From Agrilactobacillus yilanensis (GTDB lineage Bacteria; Bacillota; Bacilli; Lactobacillales; Lactobacillaceae), in NCBI RefSeq assembly GCF_003946725.1, contig NZ_RHOY01000002.1, positions 62,001-126,000 of the forward strand: DNA of 64,000 nucleotides. Reading direction: 5' to 3'. Below are positions 1 to 8,044 of this stretch, piece after piece. The notes under the pieces were generated by a model. It was not told the origin of the DNA and did not search any database. It saw only the letters and a program-made list of their open reading frames with translations. How positions within the stretch are numbered: position 1 is the first letter of the stretch; the number at the start of each line of letters is the position of its first letter. A program made the translations under genes and the position numbers.

Positions 1-627
1 GATCGTGTCAATTCTTGGGGACGTCAGCCAAAAATTAGAGCCGTCTTCCAGTAATACAAAATCATTACTTTCAGCATTGTCATTAAAATGACCACCTTTA
101 ATGATGACATTTTTAACACCAATTTGTTGTAACGCCTTGGCAGCTTGAGCCATGTCGGCTTCTGTATGAATCGTTGCACCTGTTAATTTTTCAGCCTCTG
201 GTAAATTAGGGGTTGCTAATGTAGCTAGAGGTAACAACAAGTCACGCACGGTGGCCACTGCAGCCTCGCTAAGCAGTGGTGCACCGCCTTTAGCAATCAT
301 TACCGGATCAACAGTAAGCGGGCCTAAGTCATACTTTTTTAAATTACGGACAACAGCAGTAACTTGATCAACATCTGCTAACATCCCGGTTTTGCAGGCC
401 TTAATCTCTAGGTCCGCCGCAACTGAGGCGAATTGGGCATCAATCATTGCAGCGGATAAAGGCAACGCCTGCTGAACGCCCAGTGTATTTTGAGCCGTAA
501 TTGCTACTAAAACAGTTGCCGCAAAAACATGCCGTTGTTGAATAGTTTTTAAATCTGCCTGCATACCAGCACCGCCACCGCTATCGGATCCAGCAATTGA
601 AAGTGCCTGGGGGAATTGTTTTGTCAT
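1..627 (-). CDS. thiD: Hydroxymethylpyrimidine/phosphomethylpyrimidine kinase ThiD (C-terminus beyond window)
   Basis: Read from an ATG at 627 leftward, the frame stays open to base 1 and gives 209 residues, so about 60 residues of a usual 265-270 lie outside the window. The N-terminus carries the ThiD substrate loop (LSIAGSDSGGGAGMQADLKT), followed by GVQQALPLS and DPVMIAKGG. The enzyme phosphorylates hydroxymethylpyrimidine and then its monophosphate for thiamin synthesis and salvage. A GAGGTAAT ribosome site lies within the last codons of thiM; only 4 bases separate the thiM stop from this start, so the two are translationally linked and both should be under the TPP riboswitch upstream of thiM. 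The alternative, pyridoxal kinase activity known for some ThiD homologues, is less likely beside thiM. Confidence 0.93.
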   Translation of the reverse strand, partial: MTKQFPQALSIAGSDSGGGAGMQADLKTIQQRHVFAATVLVAITAQNTLGVQQALPLSAAMIDAQFASVAADLEIKACKTGMLADVDQVTAVVRNLKKYDLGPLTVDPVMIAKGGAPLLSEAAVATVRDLLLPLATLATPNLPEAEKLTGATIHTEADMAQAAKALQQIGVKNVIIKGGHFNDNAESNDFVLLEDGSNFWLTSPRIDTI

Positions 628-631
628 AGTA

Positions 632-1420
632 TTACCTCGTTTTTAGAATTTTTTTAATTTTATCAGGGGTCAACCGACTTAAAGTATCTAACAAACGAAT
701 ACTAAACGTGCCAGTTGCGTTATCCCCAACGTTTTCAGATGTAATTTCTCCAGCACAGGCAAGGACGCCGCAGCCGATCTGAGCCGCTTCATCATAGTTA
801 TCTGTAATTCCAGAAAAAGCGCCGATAATGCTGGATAATAAATCTCCAGAGCCCACAACTGCTGGCAACAGGGTGGTATTGTTTAAGACTAACGTCACGT
901 TATCTTCGGTGGCGATGTAATCGGTTTCTCCGCTTAAAACTACGGTGCAATGATATTTTTGAGCACAAGTTTTAGCAATATTTGCTAAGTCACCTGCACC
1001 TTCACCGGCATCAATCCCCTTAGCCTGCCAGTCTACACCGGCCAGTGCAGCAATTTCACCGCTATTACCACGAATAATGGCAATTGGAAATTCTTTTAAA
1101 AGGCGTAGTGCCGTCATTAACCGATAGGCTGTAGCCCCAGCGGCGACAGGATCTAGAATAATTGGTTTATTTGCCTTGGCAGCACTTTGGCATAACGCCC
1201 AGACTAATGGTTCATGTTGCTGATTAATTGTGCCCAGATTGATCACTAAAGCTGAAGCAATACGCAATAAATCCTCGGTTTCAGTGGCTTCTTGCGTCAT
1301 GATTGGTGAAGCACCCAATGCGTTTAGGCCATTAGCCACAAAATTAGGTGTTACAAAATTGGCATAGTTTACCACAACGGGTTGGGTAGCTTGTAATTCT
1401 GTCAATAATGATAGATCCAT
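632..1420 (-). CDS. thiM: Hydroxyethylthiazole kinase ThiM
   Basis: The 262-residue ribokinase-fold protein phosphorylates the thiazole alcohol for thiamin salvage. Visible motifs are the N-terminal NYVT-like NFVTPNFVANGLNALGASPIM, LVINLGT, ILDPVAAGA, IIRGNSGEI and a terminal anion-hole segment VVGSGDLLSSIIGAF (about residues 188-202). Most ThiM proteins have GTGC in this last motif; here Asp193 replaces that Cys. The length is normal. It is the first gene after the TPP riboswitch and runs directly into thiD. The start ATG at 1420 is preceded by AAAGTAGGGTTATT, a plausible ribosome site. Confidence 0.94.
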   Translation of the reverse strand: MDLSLLTELQATQPVVVNYANFVTPNFVANGLNALGASPIMTQEATETEDLLRIASALVINLGTINQQHEPLVWALCQSAAKANKPIILDPVAAGATAYRLMTALRLLKEFPIAIIRGNSGEIAALAGVDWQAKGIDAGEGAGDLANIAKTCAQKYHCTVVLSGETDYIATEDNVTLVLNNTTLLPAVVGSGDLLSSIIGAFSGITDNYDEAAQIGCGVLACAGEITSENVGDNATGTFSIRLLDTLSRLTPDKIKKILKTR

Positions 1421-1445
1421 AATAACCCTACTTTCAAACGTACAT

Positions 1446-1488
1446 AAAAAGACTGCTGGACCTTAAAAATAGGAATAGCAGTCTTTTT
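1446..1488 (-). terminator. Riboswitch-controlled intrinsic terminator before thiM
   Basis: On the minus strand a 7-bp stem (GACTGCT/AGCAGTC) flanked by A and T runs lies between the TPP aptamer and thiM, in the position expected for the expression platform. Because of the flanking A and T runs it would also terminate on the plus strand. Confidence 0.8.
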
Positions 1489-1496
1489 GATTCGGA

Positions 1497-1580
1497 CACT
1501 TTCCTACGCAAGTATGAACTTACAGGTTCGAAGGGATCGCATCAAAGATACATCTCAGTTCTTGGAGAACACCCCTAGTG
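1497..1580 (-). ncRNA. TPP riboswitch (THI element)
   Basis: The minus strand reads GGGGTG, then CTGAGATG, then CCCTTCGAACCTG, and ends with GTAGGAAAGTG. These are the conserved helices and loops of the TPP aptamer in order. It sits 76 bases before thiM with a terminator between, so thiamin pyrophosphate should reduce thiM-thiD transcription. Confidence 0.93.
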
Positions 1581-1653
1581 TACGTCTATTAGAATATATT
1601 TATGATAGCATGGTTCGGCCTAGTCCACAAGAATGAGAGGCGGGCCTATATTT

Positions 1654-2409
1654 TTACAGTGCGGCAATGATCTTTGATTGGGCAATTTTACCGTACTTGA
1701 TAAAATTCTCCAGATCGGTTGTTTTGACACGGTACTTAGGTGCACTAATGCTAAATGCCCCATAAGTTCGACCGCTTCTGACAATTGGAAAGCCAACACA
1801 AATTACATCTGGTTGATTTTCGCAATTTTCAATGGCATAGCCTCGTTTACGAGCTACTTCAATATCTTGAATAAGCTCAGCTTTATTGGTAATTGTATTT
1901 GGTGTAATTTGCTCCAGCTCAGTGGTATTTAAGTAATTCTCAAATTCATCCTGATTAAAGGTCGACAATAGTGATTTACCAATTGCCGAAGTGTACAATC
2001 GCAAGCCTTTACCAATATCTGAATATAATTTAATGGCACTAGGACTCTCTAATTTTGAAAGTAAAACAGCAGATTGATTTTGCAAAATACCCAGATTGAT
2101 TGTCTCGTTCGTGTTATCGCGTAAAGTTGTTAAATAAGGTTCTGCTAGCGACTTAATATTGAAGGTCGAAAGAACCGATTGGGAGTAGCCTAAAAAAACG
2201 GTACCAAGAGAGTATCTTTTTTCAGGACCTGTACAACGAACATAACCGCATAGTTCAAGTGTATGTAATATTTTTAGAACAGTTGACTTGTTCATTGCGG
2301 TATTTCGGCTAATTTCTGTCAATATAGGTGGTGTTTCACAGGTCATTATGAAATCCATAATATTTTTTGCCTTTAATAGTACACCGCCATAGATACTTTT
2401 ATTTTCCAA
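1654..2409 (-). CDS. IclR-family transcriptional regulator
   Basis: The 251-residue protein has an N-terminal winged helix-turn-helix (about residues 12-65, with LTEISRNTAMNKSTVLKILHTL) and a C-terminal IclR effector domain containing GKSLLS and the ICVGFPIV/GAFSISAP strands. The start is TTG at 2409, with AAGGA ten bases before it; no better ATG exists nearby. It is divergent from the aldolase-dehydratase-permease genes at 2694-7063, which matches the E. coli arrangement in which IclR-type YjhI sits beside yjhHGF. It probably controls that operon through the paired GTGTC-N8-AAAC sites between them. Its ligand is unknown; the acid substrate or a keto-deoxy intermediate is the natural guess. 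Confidence 0.88.
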   Translation of the reverse strand: MENKSIYGGVLLKAKNIMDFIMTCETPPILTEISRNTAMNKSTVLKILHTLELCGYVRCTGPEKRYSLGTVFLGYSQSVLSTFNIKSLAEPYLTTLRDNTNETINLGILQNQSAVLLSKLESPSAIKLYSDIGKGLRLYTSAIGKSLLSTFNQDEFENYLNTTELEQITPNTITNKAELIQDIEVARKRGYAIENCENQPDVICVGFPIVRSGRTYGAFSISAPKYRVKTTDLENFIKYGKIAQSKIIAAL

Positions 2410-2449
2410 ATTAAGGACATCCTTTTTAGTTTCTTAAAATATATATATA

Positions 2450-2466
2450 GTGTCTTTATAGGAAAC
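2450..2466. promoter_or_regulatory. Candidate IclR operator A
   Basis: The 17-mer GTGTCTTTATAGGAAAC matches the copy at 2624 in 13 of 17 positions. It lies 41 bases upstream of the regulator start, where it could mediate autoregulation. Confidence 0.5.
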
Positions 2467-2567
2467 ATTATATGACTAATTATTAAGAAAGTCACGGGTT
2501 ATTTTTAATATTAATTAACATAAAACACTGTAGAATAGGCATTTATTGAAATAAATAATAAATATTG

Positions 2568-2595
2568 TTGACAACTCTTACAAATATGATACTAT
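2568..2595 (+). promoter_or_regulatory. Sigma-A promoter of the aldolase operon
   Basis: A perfect -35 TTGACA (2568-2573) is followed after 16 bases by TACTAT (2590-2595). Transcription would start near 2602, giving a leader of about 90 bases that contains operator B. Confidence 0.7.
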
Positions 2596-2623
2596 TTGGT
2601 TGTTAATTTTAATAATAAACATG

Positions 2624-2640
2624 GTGTCCTAATTGGAAAC
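2624..2640. promoter_or_regulatory. Candidate IclR operator B
   Basis: GTGTCCTAATTGGAAAC is an imperfect palindrome (GTGTCC/GGAAAC around TAATT) just downstream of the predicted start site. A further GTGTCC half-site overlaps the ribosome site of the aldolase at 2684-2689. Confidence 0.5.
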
Positions 2641-2693
2641 TATTTATTAGTCTTTCTAATTTCTCATCTTAACTTTAAAGGAAGTGTCCACTG

Positions 2694-3602
2694 ATGCAAA
2701 CAAACTACTTAACGCCCGTTGTGACCGCGTTAGATGCTGAAGGTCATTTAGACCTACAGGCTAATAAGAATATTTATGATTACTTAATTAATGGCGGTGT
2801 TAATGGCCTACTAATTATGGGTAGTGCTGGAGAATTCTATGCTTTATCCATGACCGAGAGGAAACAACTTGTAGATCTGGCGATTTCATATGCCCAACCA
2901 CGGATTAAAGTCCTTTTAGGCACTGGTTGTATTACTCTCGAAGACACGCTTGAATTATCGCGCTATGCTGAAAAAAAAGGCGCAGAAAATCTTATTTTAA
3001 TGAGTCCTTATTATTTTCCTGTTCCAGAAGTAAGCCTAGAAAGATTTTTTGGTGAAATTGCGGATACAGTTAGCTGCAATATCTATCTTTATAATTTTCC
3101 TGACCGAACCGGTTATGATCTCACTCCAGAATTAACGCTCAAATTGATCGCGGCGCATCCCAATATTGTAGGTTACAAAGATACGGTATCTGATATGGCA
3201 CACACTCGAAAATTACTGACAGCTGTTAAAGGTACTTATTCAAATTTTGAGATTTTTTCAGGATTTGATGAGAACTTTACACGTAATATTCTTTCTGGAG
3301 GTGAGGGGGCAATTGGTGCATTATCTAATATCTTTCCAGAATTATTTGCCCAACTAATTAATGAAACTGAAAATAATAATTTAATAGGTATTAAAAAAAT
3401 TCAGTCTAAGATTGACAAATTAATGTCGATCTATGACGTCAGCGAGTGTTTCATCCCAATTATTAAAGAAGCGATGATTATGCAAGGCGTCGAAATGCAA
3501 AGTTATTGTAAATCTCCACTACTACAAGCTACACAAGTACAAATTGAACAAATTGCCACAATTATTGAATCTGCAGATGTTGCTGAAGTTATACCTAATT
3601 AA
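2694..3602 (+). CDS. DapA/NAL-family aldolase, probable 2-keto-3-deoxy-sugar-acid aldolase (YagE/YjhH type)
   Basis: This 302-residue class I aldolase has the family Schiff-base lysine (K162 in IVGYKDT), the catalytic Tyr133 in YLYNFPDRTG, and GSAGEF (residues 43-48) in place of the GTTGE of true dihydrodipicolinate synthases. That substitution, and the partner dehydratase directly downstream, point to cleavage of a 2-keto-3-deoxy acid to pyruvate plus an aldehyde (glycolaldehyde if the substrate is a pentonate). The AAAGGAAG ribosome site precedes ATG 2694. It is the first gene of the operon, with 15 bases before the next. 2-keto-3-deoxygluconate, pentonate or another acid all remain possible. 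Confidence 0.85.
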   Translation: MQTNYLTPVVTALDAEGHLDLQANKNIYDYLINGGVNGLLIMGSAGEFYALSMTERKQLVDLAISYAQPRIKVLLGTGCITLEDTLELSRYAEKKGAENLILMSPYYFPVPEVSLERFFGEIADTVSCNIYLYNFPDRTGYDLTPELTLKLIAAHPNIVGYKDTVSDMAHTRKLLTAVKGTYSNFEIFSGFDENFTRNILSGGEGAIGALSNIFPELFAQLINETENNNLIGIKKIQSKIDKLMSIYDVSECFIPIIKEAMIMQGVEMQSYCKSPLLQATQVQIEQIATIIESADVAEVIPN

Positions 3603-3617
3603 AAGGAGATAAAAATC

Positions 3618-5615
3618 ATGAGCTTAAAATCAATTTTTGGTAACGATGACAAATCTATTTACGAAACAATTGAAACACACGCTGATGGCCCTCAAGGTAA
3701 ACTACCATTAACTAAAGAAGAACTGATTAAAGCACCTAGTGGTAACGTTTTTGGTATGACTTTAAATGCTGGCATGGGCTGGGCACCAACACATTTAAAT
3801 GACGATGATGTGATGATTTTAAGTACAATGGGCGGCATGCGTGGTGAAAATGGCCAACCGATCGCAATGGGGTTGCACACTGGGCATTATGAATTAGGTT
3901 TACAAATTAAAGCTGTTGCCGATGAATTAACGAAAAATGGCGGTTTGCCCTATGCGGCGTATGTTACAGATCCGTGTGATGGTCGGACGCAGGGGACAAT
4001 AGGAATGTTTGATTCACTGCCTTACCGTAATGATGCTGCAACTGTTTTTCGTCGTTTGATTAGATCATTACCTACTAGAAAAGGGGTTGTTGGTGTAGCT
4101 GCTTGTGATAAAGGATTACCGGCAATGGTCATGGCTCTAGCAAGCATGCATGATTTGCCAACGATTTTAGTACCAGGTGGTTCAACGTTAATGCCTAACA
4201 AAGGCGAAGATGCCGGAAAGGTTCAAACAATCGGTGTCCGTGTTGCCAATAATGAATTAGATTATGATGAAGCACTTCGTTTGGGCTGTGAGGCCTGTGC
4301 TTCTGCAGGCGGCGGCTGTCAATTTTTAGGCACTGCAGGAACTGGTCAAGTTGTTTTTGAAGGATTAGGCATTGCTTTACCACATTCAGCTTTAGCGCCA
4401 TCGGGCCAACCAATTTGGCAACAAGTTGCTACTGATTCCGCAACGGCCATGACTGAAATGATTCATAGTGGCTTAACAACTAAAGATATTATTACAGACA
4501 AAGCTATTGAAAATGCAATGATGATCCACTCAGCATTTGGTGGTTCAACAAACTTACTCTTACATATTCCAGCAATCGCCTATCAAGCAGGCTGTAAAGT
4601 ACCCACAGTTGAAGATTGGGCACGTATTAATCAAGCAGTACCACGATTGGTCAGTGTTTTACCAAATGGCCCTGTCTATTATCCAACAGTTTACGCTTAT
4701 CTTGCTGGCGGGGTACCCGAAGTGATGCTGCATCTTAGAAAATTAGGCTTGCTACATGAAGATGTTATGACAGTAACCGGGCAAACTTTAGGTGAAAATT
4801 TAGATTGGTGGGAAAACTCTGAACGTCGCTTAGCCTGTCGTAAACGTCTGGAAAAAATTGACGGTGTTTCTCCAGATGATGTGATTATGGCACCTGATAA
4901 AGCCAAACATCGTGGATTAACCTCTACAGTGACTTTTCCTATGGGTAACATTGCACCTGAAGGCTCTGTAATTAAATCAACGGCCATTGATAAAAGTGTG
5001 ATAGATGAAGACGGTGTTTATCGACATACTGGTCCAGCCAAAATTTTCACATCCGAAAAAGCTGCAATTCATGCTTTAAAGGATAAAGGCAGTATTCAAA
5101 AAGGTGATATTATGGTCGTTATGGGCGGCGGACCTCAAGGAACAGGGATGGAAGAAACGTATCAAATCACTTCCGCTCTGAAGCAACTGTCATTTGGCAA
5201 ACATGTTGCGTTAGTGACCGATGCTAGATTCTCAGGTGTTTCAACAGGTGCTTGTTTTGGACATATTGGTCCTGAAGCGCTATCTGGCGGGCCAATTGGC
5301 AAGCTGCGTGAAGGCGATATTATTGAATTAATTGTAGATACCGTTAATTTAAAAGGTTCAATTAATTTTATTGGTACTAAAGACCAATCTGTTTCCTATG
5401 ATCAGGGTGCGCAAATTTTAGCAAATCGCGAGACTAATTCAGCAGTAAAACCTGACTCAGATCTTCCAGATGATACCCGTCTATGGGCAGCGTTACAATC
5501 TATTGGCGGTGGCACCTGGTCGGGCAGTGTTTACAATGTCGACAAAATTATTGACACAATTAACGCCGGCAAAGCTGTGCTTAATAAAAAACAAGACGAT
5601 AAAATAAGTAACTAA
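3618..5615 (+). CDS. yjhG: YjhG/YagF-type sugar-acid (pentonate) dehydratase, IlvD/Edd family
   Basis: At 665 residues this is the length of the YjhG/YagF branch (about 655) rather than IlvD (about 560) or Edd (about 600). Likely iron-sulfur cysteines sit in VTDPCDGRTQG (C120), AACDKG (C163) and GGGCQFLGTAGTGQ (C234); the C-terminal half has the swivelling domain with VMGGGPQGTGM, DARFSGVSTGA and GHIGPEAL. The family removes water from aldonic acids; E. coli YjhG/YagF act on D-xylonate, giving the 2-keto-3-deoxy acid used by the upstream aldolase. A strong AAGGAGAT site precedes ATG 3618. The exact sugar acid cannot be read from sequence. Confidence 0.88.
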   Translation: MSLKSIFGNDDKSIYETIETHADGPQGKLPLTKEELIKAPSGNVFGMTLNAGMGWAPTHLNDDDVMILSTMGGMRGENGQPIAMGLHTGHYELGLQIKAVADELTKNGGLPYAAYVTDPCDGRTQGTIGMFDSLPYRNDAATVFRRLIRSLPTRKGVVGVAACDKGLPAMVMALASMHDLPTILVPGGSTLMPNKGEDAGKVQTIGVRVANNELDYDEALRLGCEACASAGGGCQFLGTAGTGQVVFEGLGIALPHSALAPSGQPIWQQVATDSATAMTEMIHSGLTTKDIITDKAIENAMMIHSAFGGSTNLLLHIPAIAYQAGCKVPTVEDWARINQAVPRLVSVLPNGPVYYPTVYAYLAGGVPEVMLHLRKLGLLHEDVMTVTGQTLGENLDWWENSERRLACRKRLEKIDGVSPDDVIMAPDKAKHRGLTSTVTFPMGNIAPEGSVIKSTAIDKSVIDEDGVYRHTGPAKIFTSEKAAIHALKDKGSIQKGDIMVVMGGGPQGTGMEETYQITSALKQLSFGKHVALVTDARFSGVSTGACFGHIGPEALSGGPIGKLREGDIIELIVDTVNLKGSINFIGTKDQSVSYDQGAQILANRETNSAVKPDSDLPDDTRLWAALQSIGGGTWSGSVYNVDKIIDTINAGKAVLNKKQDDKISN

Positions 5616-5627
5616 TAATTATTCTAT

Positions 5628-5687
5628 AGAGTACTATCTTTGATTATCAAAAAACTTGATTGTTTAAGGGCGTACTCTTTCTTTTTG
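5628..5687 (+). terminator. Hairpin between dehydratase and permease genes (possible attenuator)
   Basis: A 7-bp inverted repeat AGAGTAC/GTACTCT encloses 37 bases and is followed by TTCTTTTTG. It lies in the 98-base gap inside an otherwise continuous operon and could reduce readthrough into the permease or protect the upstream mRNA. Confidence 0.45.
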
Positions 5688-5713
5688 CAATTATTTAGAG
5701 GAGGAATATTGTT

Positions 5714-7063
5714 ATGCCTTTGTTTATGGTGTTATTAGGTGTCATATTACTAATTTTTTTAATTTCTTACTTCAAATTAAACACATTTGTTTCCTTATTG
5801 ATTGTTTCTTTTGTAATCGCTTTAACGTTAGGCATTCCATTAAAATCTATTGTTAGTACCATCGAAACCGGTATGGGCAGCACCTTAGGACATATTGCTG
5901 TTATTTTTGGACTTGGGGCTATGTTAGGACGGCTATTAGCAGATGCTGGTGGTGCACAAAGAATTGCAATGACACTGATTGATAAATTTGGCAAAAAACA
6001 TATCCAATGGGCCGTAATTATTGCTTCCTTTATTGTTGGTATTGCTATGTTTTTCGAAGTGGGGCTAGTCTTACTACTGCCAATTATTTTTTCAATTGCT
6101 AAGGAACTAGATATCAAACCGATCAATCTAGGTATACCTATGTTAGCTGCCTTACTCGTAACGCATGCATTTTTACCGCCACATCCGGGTCCAACTGTTA
6201 TTGCGGCCAGTTACCATGCTAGTTTAGGTCTTGTTTTAACTTATGGTATTATTGCTGCCATTCCAACTGTCATTATTTCAGGGATTTTCTTTACAAAAAT
6301 AGATCGAAAGATTGTCCCTAGTGCATTTGCTAAAGATGGTAATATGGCAATGATCGGGGATGTTTCGGAAATACCGTTGGATCAGACGCCTAAATTTGGT
6401 ATTAGCATCTTAACCGCCATGTTACCGGTTATCATCTTGATGTCTTCAACAATCGTCTCTATGATTCAAGAAATAACAGGGTTTCATAAGAACTTTATCT
6501 ATCAGGTTATAGAATTTTTAGGTAATGCCGATGTAGCGATGTTACTATCTCTATTATTTGCAGTTTATACAATGGGTATTCGGCGAAAAATTTCGTTCAA
6601 AAAAATCGGATCTTCTTGTGCAAATGCTGCTTCTGCGATTGGGATGATGCTATTAATTATTGGTGGCGGTGGTGCATTTAAGCAAGTTTTAATTGACGGA
6701 GGTGTCGGGAAATATATTGCCACACTATTCACCGGTGTATCAATTTCTCCAATTTTATTAGCTTGGATTATTGCTGCTATTTTAAGAATTGCTTTAGGAT
6801 CAGCGACAGTCGCTGCTATTTCAACAGCTGGTTTAGTAATTCCATTATTAGCAGCTACACCAGGTGTTAACTTAGCCTTAGTTACTTTGGCCACAGGGGC
6901 AGGCAGTGCCATTTGTTCCCATGTCAATGATGCTAGTTTCTGGATCATTAAAGAGTACTTTGATTTTGATATGAAAGAAACCTTTCTCACTTGGACATTG
7001 ATGTCTACAGTCCTATCTGTTGTAGGTTTAGCAATGATTATGGTTATGGATATATTTGTTTAA
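5714..7063 (+). CDS. GntP-family permease (gluconate/sugar-acid:H+ symporter, YjhF-like)
   Basis: This 449-residue integral membrane protein has about 12 hydrophobic segments and the GntP signatures GTxLGHIAVIFGLGAMLGRLLADAGGA, VTHAFLPPHPGPTVIA, and the C-terminal GSATVAAISTAGLV with SHVNDASFWIIKEYF. The length matches E. coli YjhF (449). As the third gene behind the aldolase and dehydratase it probably imports the acid that they degrade. The ribosome site is AGAGGAGG before ATG 5714, and a terminator follows the stop closely. Confidence 0.9.
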   Translation: MPLFMVLLGVILLIFLISYFKLNTFVSLLIVSFVIALTLGIPLKSIVSTIETGMGSTLGHIAVIFGLGAMLGRLLADAGGAQRIAMTLIDKFGKKHIQWAVIIASFIVGIAMFFEVGLVLLLPIIFSIAKELDIKPINLGIPMLAALLVTHAFLPPHPGPTVIAASYHASLGLVLTYGIIAAIPTVIISGIFFTKIDRKIVPSAFAKDGNMAMIGDVSEIPLDQTPKFGISILTAMLPVIILMSSTIVSMIQEITGFHKNFIYQVIEFLGNADVAMLLSLLFAVYTMGIRRKISFKKIGSSCANAASAIGMMLLIIGGGGAFKQVLIDGGVGKYIATLFTGVSISPILLAWIIAAILRIALGSATVAAISTAGLVIPLLAATPGVNLALVTLATGAGSAICSHVNDASFWIIKEYFDFDMKETFLTWTLMSTVLSVVGLAMIMVMDIFV

Positions 7064-7070
7064 TAGTATA

Positions 7071-7103
7071 AAAAACTAGATCAATTTTTGACCTAGTTTT
7101 TTT
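7071..7103 (+). terminator. Terminator of the sugar-acid operon
   Basis: AAAAACTAG and CTAGTTTTT arms with a short loop are followed by T-rich sequence, 8 bases after the permease stop. Confidence 0.8.
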
Positions 7104-7176
7104 AATTTAGTTTCTCCCAATAATCGATTCTCCTGTCACAAATTGATTTTTACGGAAAGCCAATAAGTATATCGTA

Positions 7177-7344
7177 ATGACCTTTCCCGATTTTAATAAG
7201 GACTTCTCAACAAAAGAACTTGTAGCGCAACTTCGAAACACAAATGATTTAAAAATACGTCAGCTAGGTGATGCTGCCACTGAAAGTTCAGGTGACGGGG
7301 CAACGCTTGCTTTTAAGCTCAGTCAAGAGAGATGGTGGTTTTGA
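7177..7344 (+). CDS. Possible 55-residue ORF, uncertain
   Basis: ATG 7177 to TGA 7342-7344. No clear Shine-Dalgarno sequence and no recognised domain. It is listed because the terminator 140 bases downstream suggests transcription of this stretch; it may be a remnant rather than a gene. Confidence 0.2.
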   Translation: MTFPDFNKDFSTKELVAQLRNTNDLKIRQLGDAATESSGDGATLAFKLSQERWWF

Positions 7345-7482
7345 TAAAAATAAATGGCATAGATTTAAGCATCATTAATCATAGCCTCGTTCTCCAATTT
7401 GATGGCCTTCGCTTAAATCAAAATAAACAAGATCTATAAAAACGGATACCTAAATTAATTTTGAATAAGCACTTATAATTGA

Positions 7483-7526
7483 AATACACGGTTGAGACAT
7501 AGTCGACTTATACCGTGTATTTTTTC
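7483..7526 (+). terminator. Orphan intrinsic terminator
   Basis: Perfect 10-bp arms AATACACGGT/ACCGTGTATT with a 19-base loop and a T run. No supported gene ends just upstream on the plus strand. Confidence 0.75.
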
Positions 7527-8044
7527 ATGCTATTTTTAGAGAACGCTGATTTAAAGCCTTTTTTGATACATGCTTTTGGTCAAAAGCGAGTATTATATAA
7601 AATCTACCGCAAATAACCGCTTTGCCCAAAATAGATCTAGAAAAAAAGGGCAGTTTCCTGCGCTTCAAATTCCAAGGAGTGCTTTTTTAACTTTATGGGG
7701 CATAATTGGGCACAAAGGAGATTGAAATTATTTTATGATCATAAATCAACCTTATATTCCTTTAATTTGAATAGAACTTTAAAAATCAGCTGATGGGTAC
7801 TTTAGTTATGTAAATTTATTTAGCCTCTATGAAAATTTAATTATTTTAAGAAACTACCTCTATAATTAAGATAAAATTTATGTTATCTCTAATTTTAGTT
7901 AACATAATCTAATCTCTATGAAGTAAATAAAAGGGCACTTAAAAAATGAATTTACGCCAATTTTGGTGGCTGTCGTCAAATTATTTTTAGTCAACGGTGC
8001 AATGGGCTATAATTTGAATTAACTATTGTTCTGGGGGAATTTTT

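Larger units (their letters stand above)
7104..8044. other. Long intergenic stretch without a convincing gene
   Basis: No frame here has both a good start and a recognisable product. The best candidate is a 55-codon frame at 7177-7344 (MTFPDFNKDF at its start, ending ERWWF) with only a weak GGAAAG far upstream; I do not recognise it. A plus-strand terminator at 7483-7526 implies something upstream once needed termination, so a decayed gene is plausible. From 7800 the sequence is AT-rich, repeats CTCTATGAA twice, and holds an inverted repeat TTATGTTA/TAACATAA (7878-7907). A weak TATAAT at 8008-8013 may serve the next gene. Confidence 0.4.
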
